The position numbers and the translations under genes are program-made. A stretch of DNA of 64,000 bases, from contig CM042012.1 of NCBI GenBank assembly GCA_023525715.1, forward strand, positions 44,617,441-44,681,440, in the 5' to 3' direction. Below are positions 38,751 to 51,577 of the stretch, piece by piece. The notes beneath the pieces are model-generated. The model saw only the letters and a list, made by a program, of their open reading frames with translations. It was not told the origin of the DNA and did no database searches. How positions within the stretch are numbered: position 1 is the first letter of the stretch; every line of letters begins with the position of its first letter. Origin of the DNA: Cichorium intybus. Lineage: Eukaryota; Streptophyta; Magnoliopsida; Asterales; Asteraceae.

Positions 38751-41356
38751 TGAGAAATTATGATTGTAAGGGTAATTTGGTCATTTTACCATAAAAGGGT
38801 AATTTGGTCATTTGACCACATGCAGGAGTTATTATGAAAGTATAATTCTAGTTTGGACTAAAAATGTAAAGAATGGAACTTTATGTAATAAAATTTAATT
38901 TTAGTGTCAAAATGAAAGAGTTGGAACTTGAGGGGTGGAAACTGTAAATATTGGGAGTATAATTGAGAAAATATCTTCTAAAATTCCCAGAAGATATCAG
39001 AGAATTCTGGAGGCTTCGAGAGAGACTTGGAGGTCGTGATTTCTGGAAGGATTACGAGAAATTTGAGCTGGAATTGAAGGTTTCTAAATATTTGAGGTAA
39101 GGAATCAAAGTTTGAACACCTACTATTCATCGTCTTCTTGGGATGGAATCTGGACATTTGATTTATGAAGTTATGAAATGATTCCAGAGTTTTGTTTCCA
39201 TCTAAGAATACTAAAAATATAAAGTAAACACACCTAATTTAAGAGGTGTTGTTGAAATCATGGAAAAACCCAATTTTTGGCTCAAGAACCCTAGTTCACG
39301 GGTCCTTGTGACCAAAGATGGTATTAATGGTTTTTATGAAGTTCAATATACTATAAAAGATGTAAGAAATCAGTTGTAATAGATAGTTTCAAGAAATTTC
39401 AGTTTTTGTGCAAAAATGTGAAAAACGTGAATAGTTTAAAAATGGCTGGAATCATTGATTCCAATGGTCCAAAACTCATGAAAATGAAAGGGTTTTGCCA
39501 TATAATGGTACCCAATTGATTAAGAACTGAAATGAGAACTAAATACGCGAAAACCGGAAGCTACAGTACAAAAATCGGACTGAACTGGGGTCTGCAGCAA
39601 GAGCACGGGTCGTGCTCCCCCTGCAGAGTGAAAATATAAAGCTATAGCAAAGTGCACGAGTCGTGCTCTTCATAGAGTAAATTATGCACGAGTCGTGCAT
39701 CCTTTCTGTTAAGAAAATGTCATTTTTGAGTTTGGAACTTGGTGCTAGACTTGTCCGATTGGTCTATGATTTATACCATAAGTCTAAAATGGTGTGAAAA
39801 CACAAGGAAAATTGTCGAAATGAAAATACGACCACCTGAGGGTACTGTAGTAAAATACGTATAATATACGATTTATTTAAAGTCGGTCATTCAAAAGTTA
39901 TAGACTTGTTATGACCCGTATTGGTATAATAAGGACTCTAATGAGTTAAAGAGTCAGTTAGAATGAATGTTAATGTATAACATGTTAATTATAGGTCCAC
40001 GCCAAGTGATTATTGGATCACAAAAGATTGTAAATGCAAGGAACGTGTAGTCAATCTACTAGCAATACACGAGGTGAGTACATGCAGTATTTTTACCCAT
40101 TCTGGGGTACATGGCAAGTAAGTATTTTCAAGAATTTTTTTATGAAAATTCTATATGTGAAATTATATGTAAGAGTATTATTTCTAACTTGTTTGTGAAA
40201 GTATAATGATATGTTTGAAGTTATGTTTTGAACTACAAGTCAAGTTAAGTGAAAGTATGTTGGTCTATGAACCAATTATGTGAAAGTATATTTTGAATAC
40301 AAGTTATATATGTTTTCAAGTATGAATAGGCCTATAGCCACAAAATGTTTAAGAAGTATATTTTGGTTACAAATTGTATATGTTTTCAAGTATGAATGGG
40401 CATATAGCCATAAGATGTTTGGAAAGTATGATTTGGCATTAAGCCTAAAATGTTATAAAGACATGTTTTAAACATATGGTTTATGTGAAACAAAAGTTAT
40501 GAATCTGACATTCAGTCATAAAGACAAGAAATGATGAAGTTTGGAAATTAGCCACTATGTAAGTAAGTAATTGTTAAAGTAAGCAGAAAATGTTTTGTAT
40601 GACTGGTAATTGTAGCAAGCAGCGTTAGTAAGGGAACTATGTTCCAACCTACCCGGGTTAGGTAAGGGGTCTACTGGGGAAAAAGCCCCATCGCGAAGTA
40701 GATTGCCTCAGCACTTCTATGGTGAGGATTGATCCGTTCTTTCTAGCCATGGAGACTTGGGGTATCACTTATGGTGATTAAAGCCCTAAGTATAAAAATC
40801 CAGCAAGCTTATAAAACCAGTCAAAGAAAGTAAGAAAGATGCTATTTTTTTTTGCAAAATATATTACGAAATGATTTTGAGAAAGTAAAGAGTTATAGTA
40901 TGTTGCTACTATAAAGTTTGAAAGATGTTATTTTTGTAAAGTATGTTATGAAATGATTTCGAGAAGTAAAGAGTTATAGTATATTATTACTATAAAGTTT
41001 TGACAGAAGTTTTATATTATAAATTTACAAAAAGTTGGAAAAAAAAGAAGTTAAAGGTTTGAGTCTAAAATTCATGAGACATTATTGTCTTACGTATTTT
41101 ATGTTTTGCCATGTATTCCAGGTTAAGGTGATATGCTATAATTGGATGAGGTTTTGCTGGAGTGGAGCTCGAATTAGCTCCTACCTTGGACTCAAGGTTA
41201 ATCCTTTCTTGCTTACTATGGTTAATTTTGATATAGATTTGTACACCCACTGTTTTAAGCATTTAAATTATCTGCTTTTGATAAACCGTATTTTTGTATT
41301 CCTGTATTTATACGAAAAACCATAGTATTTGCAAACAGTAGAAATGGGGTGTCACA
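38537..41356 (+). repeat. LARD 3' LTR (2,820 bp)
   Basis: Differs from the 5' LTR by a (TA)n expansion (38698-38748), loss of one palindrome-plus-spacer unit (three dyads remain: 39603-39615, 39654-39666, 39684-39700), a 9-bp deletion near 41073, and scattered substitutions. Recent but not brand-new. Confidence 0.9.
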
Positions 41357-41361
41357 GCCAT

Positions 41362-42497
41362 GCCCTATTGGTCCCCTTAGATTGCTTGATTTGCTTGCCT
41401 TAATTATGTGTTGTTATTTTTGGTAACTTGATCAACTAAAATAACTTGAACCCTAATTGCTTGGCTTGTAATTTTCGAGAATCATAGGGATAATACAGAT
41501 AAATTAATTTGATTAATTTGGTAATCTGTAACCTAGATTTAATTAGTTTAATTAATTGATTAATTAAAAGACCAATTAAATCAGCTTAAAGAGTTAATTT
41601 AAAATTTTCAAAAAATTAGTAAAATTTGAGAAAATTAAGAGAAAATTAATTCTTAAAATATTTTAATGAGATTAAAATATATCTTATATATATTTATGAT
41701 TAAAAGTTAATTTAATATGTATAAGAAAATTGGTTAGTCTACCGCTAGTAAGCCTCATTCACAAAATTGTCCTATAAAGAGGGTATAAGGCGACTGACTA
41801 TAAAATGTTAGTCTAATGGGTATCTACTCTTACCCACCGCTCTCCTGGTCAGTCAGTCGTTAGCCGAACGGGTATGATAGAACCGCTAAGCCTCTTAAAA
41901 GTATAATGCTGTAATTGAAAGTACTAGAACCCTAAAACAATTCCCAATCTAGTTACTTTAGGTTAAAAAATGTGAATTGGTGCTAATCCATGAAATTGCA
42001 CATTGCACTTTGTGGAACGTTGGTGGAGCGTGTGTGTGGTTTACCGGCACGCCAACTAGGGTCCGCAAAGAGTCGCAATGGGTTTCTTGATTTTGTCATT
42101 ATTAACGGAGCGTGTGTGGTTTACCGGCACGTTAATTAGAGATGACAATTGACTTCAAGAGTACCAAGCAATTTGCATGGTTATTCACACCCGGTTTGTG
42201 ATCCTCGGTATCCCAGTCACAAACAGCGGGGCATTCCTGAGATTAAAACATGCTATCAAACAGTTTGGTAAATCTCAAAGAAACTAGGAATTCCATTATA
42301 ATATGGTTATGTTTCCGCGGTGGAATTGGCTGAATCGTCATTCGCCTACCTTGTAAAATTTGCAATATTGATTACGGCATCCCTTTTCGGTATTGTAGAT
42401 TGTTATTGTAGGATCCTAGCCTCGTATTTATTCTTGGGTGAATATGAGGATTATTATTATTATTCTATCTAATTAAAACTACCTTCTTCTTGTTCAG
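41362..42497 (+). other. Copia leader, right part
   Basis: Continues the leader begun at 31656-31801, after the LARD. It carries two copies of a 'gcgtgtgtggtttaccggcacg'-type motif (about 42027-42048, 42108-42130), which can form a GCGTG/CACGC stem. The reverse complement appears in the Copia A and B leaders. It ends at the gag ATG. Confidence 0.75.
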
Positions 42498-45400
42498 ATG
42501 TCTTCTGACCAATCCGTTCCCCACTCAAATCCCGGTAATGTGACCTCGATTCTGTCATTATGCTCAAAAGTGACGTTGGACGACACTAACTCTAATGACT
42601 GGATCCGCAACATCAGAATGGCTCTAAGATTTGAACATAAAGTGTATGTTCTAGAAACCGAGCTTGTTGATGTGGACACTGAAACCGCTACCCCCGAAGA
42701 GATCGCTGTATACACTAAACACTCTGATGATGCAACCAAAGTGGCCTGCATCATGATCGCTACTATGAACCCTGAACTGCAGCGTATCTATGAGGACTAT
42801 TGGCCTTACGAGATGCACAAAGAGCTCACGGAAAGGTTCCGTAAGCAAGAGCGCATCGAAAGGTGTGAGGTTGTAAAAGCTTTCACTAACAGCAAGCCCA
42901 AGGAGGGCGAGTCCATCTGTGCACATGTGCAGAGGATGCATGGTTACGTGGAAAGGCTTAGAAAGCTGGAAATGCCGGTTCATGAGGATTTAGCAGTTGA
43001 CATAGTGCTAAACTCATTGCCCAGTTCTTATGACCAGTTCACACTGGCGTATCATTTAAACAACAACCAGGCAAACCTAGCTGAGTTACACCGTATGCTT
43101 CGGACGGCTGAGGACGGGATGAAGGGAAAAGCTGTGCTCCCTGTCAACCCGCCTGTCCTAGCTATTGGCTCCGGAAAGGGAAAGAAACGGAAAGGCCCTC
43201 CTAAGCAGAACTGGAGGGAAAAGACTCACGTCGGGTCATCTAGCGGTGCCCCGAAAGGTAAGTCTTCCGAAATTCCACATATTCGGAACCCCAAAGAGGC
43301 CGACTGCTTTTACTACAAGCAGGAGGGTCATTGGAAGAGGAGCTGCCCAACGTATCTGCAGGATGTCAAGGACGGTAAAGTGAAACCATCACAGGCAGGT
43401 ACGTATTCTATATCTAATAACTCATCTTTTTCCCGTTCATGGGTCCTTGATACATGATGTGGTTTTCATATATGTTCTGATTTGCAGGGCCTAGAGGAAA
43501 GTAGGGAACTGGAGCATGGCACACTGAACCTGGTCATGGGCAAGATCGGTGTTTATAGACTGATGCTGAGTAGTGGAGTTAGATTAGATTTAAATAATTG
43601 TTGCTATGCGCCTGATATGGCAAAGAACATAATTTCATTTCATGTATTGTTCAGACAAGGTTTTTACTATGAGTTTAATAAATTGAATGGTTCAATTTCG
43701 GTTTTCAAAAATGATGTTTTTACATTTAATGCTATGCCTTGTGATGGAGTGTATGAATCTATTATGTGTGTTGACAATTATGGTAAAAATTTTTTAACTA
43801 TTGATGCTTCAAGCGGTGTAGAAAAGGCATGTCTGTGGCATTGTCGCCTTGGCCATATAAACAAGAAACGCATCGCCCAACTCCAAAAGGATGGAGTGTT
43901 GGAATCATTCGACCTCGGGTCGGATGATGTATGCGAATCTTGCTTACTTGGCAAGATGAAAAAATCACCATTCAAAGGTTCCTTTGAAAGAGGTGAAGGT
44001 CTGTTGGATATCATACACACAGATGTGTGTGGTCCCTTCAGAACAACCACTAAAGATGGCACGCGGTTCTATGTGACCTTTACCGATGATTTTAGTAGAT
44101 ATGGATATGTCTACTTAATCAAGAATAAGTCGGATACCTTTGAAAAGTTCAAAGAGTTTAAGAATGAAGTGGAAAATCAATTGGGCAGAAAGATAAAGAT
44201 GCTTAGATCCGACAGAGGCGGTGAGTATCTTAGTATCGAGTTTCTCGATTACCTAAAGGAATGTGGAATAGTTTCGCAGTTGTCGCCTCCAAGAACACCT
44301 CAGCTGAATGGTGTTACAGAGAGACAAAACCGAACCTTGTTGGACATGGTTCGTTCCATGATGAGTCGAGCCTCACTTCCAATCCATTTCTGGGGGTATG
44401 CCTTAGAGACTGCCGCCCATATCCTAAATCTTGTCCCAACCAAGAAGGTTGCGAAAACACCGCACGAGATGTGGACGGGGAAAGTTCCCTCGTTGGCACA
44501 CATCAAAGTCTGGGGCTGTGAAGCATTCGTGAGACGAGATACTTCAGATAAGCTTGCAGAAAGAAGTGAGAGGTGTTACTTCATCGGATACTCGAAAAAG
44601 TCTTTTGGATATTTGTTCTACAGACCAAGCGAGGACGTGGTCTTTGTAGCGAGACGGGGGTTCTTTCGAGAGAGAGAACTCATATCCAAAGAGGATAGTG
44701 GGAGTACGATCGATCTCGAAGAAATTCAGGAGACGCCCGATGAGATAACCTTGGAAGAAACTAGCAACCAACATGAGGAAGAAGTTCCTGTTGGACCCAC
44801 CGACATTTCGTTGCCCCTTAGGCGCTCAGGTAGAGTTAGCATACCGCCCGAGTTCTATGGTTTCCATATTACTTCGGACGGAGACACGTTAGTCAGTGAT
44901 CGTACATTGACTAATTTGGATGAGCCAGCTAACTACCGTGAAGCAGTGGCAGACCCCGAGTCTGCGAAATGGAAAGAGGCAATGGACAGCGAGATAAAGT
45001 CCATGTATGACAATCAAGCTTGGAACTTGGTTGACAATGTACCGGGTCGAAAGACAGTCGGATGCAAGTGGATCTTCAAAAAGAAGACCGACATGGACGG
45101 AAAAGTGCATACTTATAAAGCTCGGCTGGTTGTGAAGGGATTCACTGAAACCCCGGGGGTTGACTATGATGAAACCTTCTCACCAGTAGCCAAGATTAAG
45201 TCAATCAGGATAATGCTTGCCATAGCTGCGTTTCATGATTATGAAATCTGGCATAGGGATGTCAAAACCGCTTTCCTTAATGGGAAACTGACTGAAGAAG
45301 TTTACATGAGTCAACCAGAAGGTTTTGTAGACACTAAGCACCCTGATAAAGTATGTAAGCTTGAAAGATCAATCTACGGGTTGAAGCAAGCATCTCGCAG

Positions 45401-46505
45401 TTGGAATCTTTGCTTCCATGAGAAAGTCAAAGAGTTTGGCTTCTCTAGGAGTGAAGATGAGTCCTGTGTATATGTCAAGGCTAGTGGGAGTATAGTCACT
45501 TTCCTGGTGCTGTATGTTGATGACATACTGCTCATGGGAAACGACATTCCGACCTTGCAGAATGTTAAGGCTTGGCTCGGGAAGTGTTTTGCCATGAAAG
45601 ACCTAGGGGAAGCTGCTTATATTCTCGGGATAAGAATACTTAGAGATAGAAAGAGAAAATTGATAGGCCTAAGCCAGTGTACATATTTGGAAAAGGTGTT
45701 AAAGAGGTTTAACATGGAAAGTTCCAAAAAGGGAGAGTTACCAATCCTAAGTGGTGTTAAATTGAGTAAGACTCAAAGTCCGAGTACCGATAAGGAAATG
45801 GCTGAAATGAGTCGTGTACCTTATGCTTCGGCAGTAGGGTCGATCATGTATGATATGACATGTACTCATCCCGACGTATCCTATGCACTAAGCATGGTTA
45901 GTCGGTACCAGGGTAATCCTGGAAAAGCACATTGGATTGCAGTCAAGAACATACTCAAGTATCTGCGAAGGACAAAGAATATGGTATTAGTCCTTGGTGG
46001 CAGTGATGAGTTAAAAGTGAGTGGATATACAGATGCCAGTTTCCAGACAGATAAGGACAGTGGACGGTCCCAGTCGGGTTGGGTATTTCTTTTGAACGGT
46101 GGAGCGGTCACTTGGAAAAGTTCCAAGCAGGAAACGGTGGCTGATTCAACGTGCGAATCAGAGTACATCGCAGCGAGTGAAGCGTCTAAGGAGGCGGCTT
46201 GGCTAAAGAATTTCATCGGGGATCTTGGAGTTGTCCCGAGCATTCAGGAGACGGTGGAACTTTTCTGCGATAATGAAGGAGCGGTCGCCTTGGCAAAGGA
46301 ACCGCGAGACCATGGAAAGTCCAGGTATATCGAAAGAAAGTACCACTACATTCGACATCAAGTAGAAGAAGGGCACTTACTGGTTAAGTGAGTATCATCC
46401 GAGGACAATCCTGCAGATCCTTTGACTAAGGCTCTGAATAGGATCAAGCACAATCAGCATGCTCGGAGCATTGGATTGAAGGATGATGTTAGTTTTAGTA
46501 ATTAG
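42498..46505 (+). pseudogene. Copia gag-pol polyprotein with two stop codons
   Basis: One frame of 1,335 codons from ATG 42498 to TAG 46505. Gag (about 1-300) ends in a zinc-knuckle region 'CFYYKQEGHWKRSC', where the second Cys position is Tyr. Protease: the active-site motif 'WVLDT' is followed by TGA (43455-43457) at the catalytic glycine. Integrase: 'HCRLGHINKKR', 'CESC' and D-D-E around 'HTDVCGPF', 'RSDRGGEY', 'NGVTERQNRTL'. Reverse transcriptase: 'WIFKKKTDMDGK' and 'LYVDDILLMGND'. RNase H: 'GYTDASFQTD', 'STCESEYIAASEA'. A second TGA (46389-46391) precedes the last 38 codons ('NPADPLTKAL'). No frameshift was found, so decay is recent and by point changes. Lineage within Copia was not determined. 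Confidence 0.93.
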
Positions 46506-47312
46506 ATAGATTAGAAACTTGTAACAGTATAAATATAATTGACTCGGTGATTTTATAATAGAGATTTATAAATGAGTATTGTTACTGCCTTTGTCAATTG
46601 TTTATTTATGTGTTTCTATATTTGCATGTTTAACTTCCTAAAAATTAGATTATTTAAAACTCCACAGTCGATCATACTGTTAGGAAGTGAGTATGAACTA
46701 AGACTGTCATGAATTGGTTGCAGACTGTCTAAAGAGTTAGACATTGCAGTAAGACTGCTGCGACGTTCATGAGTACTTAGAAATAGAGATTTGAGTATTG
46801 GATAAACCCGCGCTTAACAGATTGCTTCATGGATTATATCACGAGCAATGTTAAGACAATAATATCCGGTGATCTTTAAGTGAAGAGATATGATCTATTA
46901 TTTACGATACAAGTGCTTATTGACAATACGAAATCGCGCCAGTAACTCGGTGCTATAAAACGCATTGTTGTGTGTATTTGGACCCGCAAAAGTTATGGAC
47001 ATATGAGTCGAAACTTATCCGTCCCATGACCCGATGGGAAACAGATATCTGTAGGCCTCTCGATGATTTAGAAGTTGACTGAAAGTGTTGGCCAACCGGG
47101 ACTTGATTGATGTGTTCAATTAGTAGTCTCTAAAGTCATATGTAAATCAGAAATCGAGAAACAGAGTGTCAGACCAAGATTTATGTTAGTCCATGTCTTG
47201 AGTCTGAAAATATCTTGTTGGACGGAGGATCATCAGATCACTTATCTTTGGACAGAACTGACTGGGTCAGAGTTCAGACAAATAAAGTCATAGACTTATC
47301 CAAGTGGGAGAC
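46506..47312 (+). other. Copia 3' non-coding region and polypurine tract
   Basis: About 800 bp between the pol end and the 3' LTR, ending in the purine-rich AAGTGGGAGAC (47302-47312) that primes plus-strand synthesis. No open frame of note. Confidence 0.75.
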
Positions 47313-48082
47313 TGTTGGATTAGGTGTCTAAGCCATGACTTATAATTGTATTTATCTTATGATTAAAAGCAAAGTCCATTTGGGTTGCCCTCATAGGTGG
47401 AGGATAGATATATAGTTCAGTAGAGAGAATATTTGATTTATTAATTGTATAATAAATCAATAGAAAATATATATATATGGTTTATTAATATATTTAAATG
47501 TTAATATATAAATTAGAAACTATATTAATTAATTGAGATTTAATCTAGAATTAATTGGATTTAATTTGGAGATTAAATTAATTAATTAAAGGTGCAGGGA
47601 CAGTTTGGCATTTATTCAATAGTTGAATAACTGGCCAGGTAAAACCAGGGACCAAAAGTGGCGCCAACCTGGAGGCTCCTCCAGGGTTTGACGAAACCCT
47701 AATTAGGGTTTTGGTAAGCCTGGTCCAAGTGGTCAAAAGCCTTGTCCAGTTGGGGGCTCCTTAGGGTTTCAGGTGTAACCCTAGGAGGCTATAAAAGGAA
47801 CCCCCTGACACCTCATATTCACGCCATTTTCTCTCTGGATTTACTCTACTAGACTGATTCTTCCATCCCTTGGGTGTGACTTGCATTTGAGGCAGGATAC
47901 TTTTGCTGCTGCTTGAAAGGATCATAAGATCAAAGGTTGGTTTTCTTAATTCATCTTTAGAATTGAATTGTTTCCTTTAGGTTCTTAGTTCTAATCTTCA
48001 TAGAAGAAAACATAGATCAATATTAGGGTTGCATGTGAACCTTAGGTATTTTTGTGTTCATTGATTGCATAGAAACCCTTCA
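47313..48082 (+). repeat. Copia 3' LTR (770 bp)
   Basis: Uninterrupted counterpart of the 5' LTR. Palindromes at 47668-47685 and 47694-47711, TATA box at 47790-47797. Followed by target duplication GTTTC (48083-48087). Confidence 0.92.
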
Positions 48083-48750
48083 GTTTCTCTGTTGAGGAAT
48101 TCTCCTGAATCGGTAGAAAATGAGCGCTTTCGGTCAACCGATCCACTATGACCCAAATAGCATCAACTCCTCGCTGAGTTCTTGGGAGTTTGGTGATAAA
48201 ATCCATCGTGAGATGCTCCCACTTCCACTCAGGAATCTCCAAAGGCTGTAACTTACCATGAGGTCGTTGGTGCTCGACTTTGACTTTCCGACAAGTCAAG
48301 CACTCCTCCACGTATCTAGCCACATCTCGCTTCATGCAGGGCCACCAGTTGTCCTCACGTAAGTCCCGATACATCTTCGTTGCAACTGGATGTATATAAA
48401 ACTTGGACTTATGAGCCTCATCCATCAGAATATGTCTGTTACCCCCGGTATAAGGAACCCAAACCCGACCGTATCTAGTCAACAATCCTCGACTATCCCA
48501 AACAAAAATTGGAATCTCACCCGAAACCCGTTCATGCTTGGCATTCTCATCCAAGACCGCCACTTCCTAGGCTTTAATAATCATCTCCAGGAGGGGTGTA
48601 ACCACTGTCATCCGCAAACACAGCCCGTATAGGGGATCGCCGACCGGCTTCCGGCTGAGTGCATCGGCTACCACGTTCGCTTTACTAGGATGGTAAAGTA
48701 TCTCGCAGTCGTAATCTTTCACCACATCGAGCCATCTCCGCTGACGCATG
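48083..48750 (-). pseudogene. Gypsy-1 pol, RNase H end to integrase core
   Basis: Continues Gypsy-1 beyond the Copia insertion. Minus-strand order: 'RWLDVVKDYDCEILYHPSKA' and 'NVVADALSRK' (RNase H end), the zinc-binding HHCC region ('HKSKFYIHPV'...'CLTCRKVKVEHQ'), then 'LTMDFITKLPRTQRGVDAIW' with the first catalytic Asp, up to 'LPIQENS' at the insertion. A frame change lies near 48565. Right of about 48750 the sequence switches to a different Gypsy. Confidence 0.8.
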
Positions 48751-49826
48751 GTAAAGCAATATCCTTTTTCATTCCCGACCACCAATAATTGGTTCTCAAG
48801 CCATGATACATCTTGTCAGTGCCAGGATGAATGGAATATCGAGTTTTATGGATTTCTTCCATCAGGAATGTACGAAGATTGTCGCGATCTGGGATCCAGA
48901 TGCGATCTTGATAATAGAAAATATCATCAGATTTAGTTTCCAACTCCCCATCAATTCCCATAGGCATGTCATTTTCGGTAATTGCTGAGTGTTGAGCTCC
49001 TCGAATCCGGTCGCTGAGATTGGACAATATAGGAAAACATATTAGATGAAATGCTTTGGCATGTTCTTTTCGGCTTAACGTGTCGGCTACGACGTTCGCC
49101 TTTCCCGGATGATAGCGTATTTCACACTCGTAATCATTTAGGAGTTCGACCCATCGTGTTTGCCTCATATCGAGTTCCTTTTGATTAAGAATATGTTGCA
49201 AGATCTTGTAGTCGGTGAAAATTACACATTTAGTGCCGTAAAAGGTAATGCCTCTAAATTTTAAGAGCAAAAACCACGGCACCGAGCTCCAAATCATGAG
49301 TCGTATAATTCCTTTCGTGAATTTTGAGTTATCGCGATGTGTAAGCTATAACCTTTCCCCTTTTGCATCAAAACACAACCTAGACCGAGATTGGAGGCAT
49401 CGCATTATACCACAAAATCTTCAGATCCTTCAGGAGTGTAAGAATCAGAGCGTCACACAATCTTTGTTTAAGGGTTTGGAAAGCGTCTTCTTGCTTGGGT
49501 CCCCAATCAAATGGCGTACCCTTGCAAGAGATAGAAGTAAGCGGTAAAGCGATCTTTGAAAAATTTGAAATGAAATGCCAGTAATAGCCGGCTAAACCGA
49601 GAAAAGACCGAATTTCCTTGGGGGTACATGGGGCTTTCCAATTCTTGACTGCTTCAACTTTTGCGGGATCGACTAAAATACCCTTGTCACTTACAATATG
49701 ACCGAAAATTTTACCTCATTTAACCAAAATCGCATTTTGAAAATTTGGCATAGAGCCGATTTCCTTGCAACGTTTGGAGAGTTAGGCGAAGGTGTCTTTC
49801 ATGCTCTGCCTTTGTCTTGGAGTAAA
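48751..49826 (-). pseudogene. Gypsy-2 pol, reverse transcriptase end to integrase zinc finger
   Basis: Minus-strand segments: 'SKTKAEHERHLR' (just after the RT active site), 'TPKEI'-type connection, RNase H ('VIFTDYKILQHILNQKEL', 'RWVELLNDYECEIRYHPGKA', 'VVADTLSRKE'), then 'DRIWIPDRDNLRTFLMEEIH' and 'YSIHPGTDKMYHGL', ending 'YWWSGMKKDIA' where it meets Gypsy-1. Several frame breaks. RNase H C-terminal sequence is therefore present twice in a row (here and in Gypsy-1). Confidence 0.8.
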
Positions 49827-51577
49827 TGTAACTCCATGTTACCTTTCATTTGTATTATAGGTAAATATAATAAAAAGGGTAATTTGGTTATTTTACCATA
49901 GAAGGGTAATTTGGTCTTTTGGACATAAAAGTCATAAAATTTAATAATATTTTGGAAGTTTCAACTAATTAAGGTTAGTAAATTGATGTCTAGTCAAGTT
50001 CTTGAAGGTGTTCTTAATGGGGTTTTAATGGATAAACTGAAATTGTAATCTCAGTCATAATCCAAAAGGTTGAAATGATTCTAAACCTTAAATATATTAT
50101 GTGTTGAGAATATATCTCAAATATATAAAGTAGGTTGCTATTGTTGAAGAATTGAGACTTTGCTCAAGAACCCTAGATTATGAGTTCTTATGATCAAGTT
50201 TGATTTTATTGTTTGGTTAAGTTCTAAAGATCACCTAGGATGTATTAAGACATTCATAAGTGATTGTTTTCAAAGAATTTGCATTTTGGTGTGAAAATGT
50301 AAAAACGGGAATTATTGTAAATGATAGAAATTTGTGATTTCAAGGACTTAAATTCAGATGTTAATGGATGGTTTTTGACCTGGAACAATCCCCTATCGAT
50401 TAAGTAGGGTATTAAGCACTTAATATGGGAAAATGGGATTTTGTAGCATAAAAATCGGAGATTCTGGTCTGTGCAGCAGCGATCGCGACGCGACCCATAG
50501 GGGGCTCGCGACGCGAAGTCGCGCCAGAATGGGGGGCGTTTTCCTAGAGCTTCCTGTTAAAAGTTTTGGAATTTCCAAGTATGATTTTGGGGCTAGGCTT
50601 GTCCGTTTGACCTCAAATTTTAAACATAGGTCCAATATGATATGAAACTTCATAGAAAATTGTCGGAATGAGAATACGACCTCCCGAAGGTACTGTAGCA
50701 AAATACTTTTATTTTGGGAAAATGTATTATTTATAGAAAGATGGTAAAGGAAGGTTATTATCTAAAAATGATATGTAATGGTATTATATTAGACTCTTAT
50801 GTGTTAGAGTCAATTGAAATGGTCGTTAACCTATTATCATTTGGTATATAAATGAATATATAGGTACGGGACAAACGGTTGTGGCGTACACAAAAAGACA
50901 AGAAACAACCGAAATTAGTTGTAGCAAACATCAAGGTGAGTAATCTGAACTATATCTAGAAGGATATATGATGGTTGCAATGGTACTACATGAAGTAGAT
51001 ATAAATGAGAAGAAGGTTGATTGTCAGAATACATTATGGAAGTTTATATGGAAATGGTACGGCCTTGTGGCTATGATATTGGACGATTGTATCCAAATGG
51101 TACGACCTTTATGGCTATGATATGGGATCGTGAATCCAGTTGGTACAACTTATGTGGCTAGGTAAATATGGTACAGCCCCGGTAGCTAGGAGTTACGGTA
51201 CAGTCAATTATGTGACTAGGAAATATTGGACTGAAATTGTTATTGAGAATCTAATGTTATTTTCTCTTATATATGTGAGATTGATTGCATGATTACTCAT
51301 TGGGCTTTATAGCTCACTTTGTTTATTTGATTTGTCCCTGCAGGTAAGCGTGACCCTGCTAAGGGGAAAGATAAAGTCCGTGACTAAGGATTGTACTGTT
51401 GAGGTTGTCAGTAGCAGCCCGGCTTGGAGGATGTATAATACTATTATATAATCCTAGATACACTTGTACCTGTTTGTATTAACTAATACCCCTTTTGGAT
51501 ACTGTTATGCATGTAAAATATATGTTTGAAAAATAAAATTTTTCCGGGGTGTTTTGTTTAATAAGCCGGGTGTTACA
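49827..51577 (+). repeat. Solo LTR (1,751 bp) of a third Gypsy-type family
   Basis: Starts TGTAACTCCATG and ends GGGTGTTACA, with target duplication GTAAA (49822-49826, 51578-51582), in Gypsy-2 pol a few codons past the RT 'FIDD' motif. It is homologous over parts of its length to the LARD and chromodomain-Gypsy LTRs ('agggtaatttggt', 'gtactgtagcaaaatac'). It has a pair of TCGCGACGCGA palindromes (50483-50493, 50506-50516). Confidence 0.88.

Larger units (their letters stand above)
31802..41356 (+). mobile_element. LARD-type non-coding LTR retrotransposon (9,555 bp)
   Basis: LTRs of 2,811 and 2,820 bp run TGTAACGACC...GTGTCACA with target duplication GCCAT (31797-31801 and 41357-41361). Between them are a primer-binding site, 3.9 kb with no gag-pol, and a polypurine tract. 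Leader, primer-site spacing, polypurine tract and the last codons of pol match the chromodomain Gypsy at 54-63.7 kb, so it is a deletion derivative or parasite of that lineage. It splits the Copia leader. Confidence 0.9.
29544..48082 (+). mobile_element. Copia retrotransposon (8 kb when insertions are discounted), two nested insertions
   Basis: Complete by structure: LTRs beginning TGTTGGATTAGG and ending ACCCTTCA, target duplication GTTTC (29539-29543 and 48083-48087), primer-binding site, polyprotein and polypurine tract. It is interrupted by a solo LTR in its 5' LTR (29680-31015) and by a LARD-type element in its leader (31802-41356). It sits in the integrase region of Gypsy-1. Its gag-pol has two stop codons, so this copy could not move on its own. 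Confidence 0.92.
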
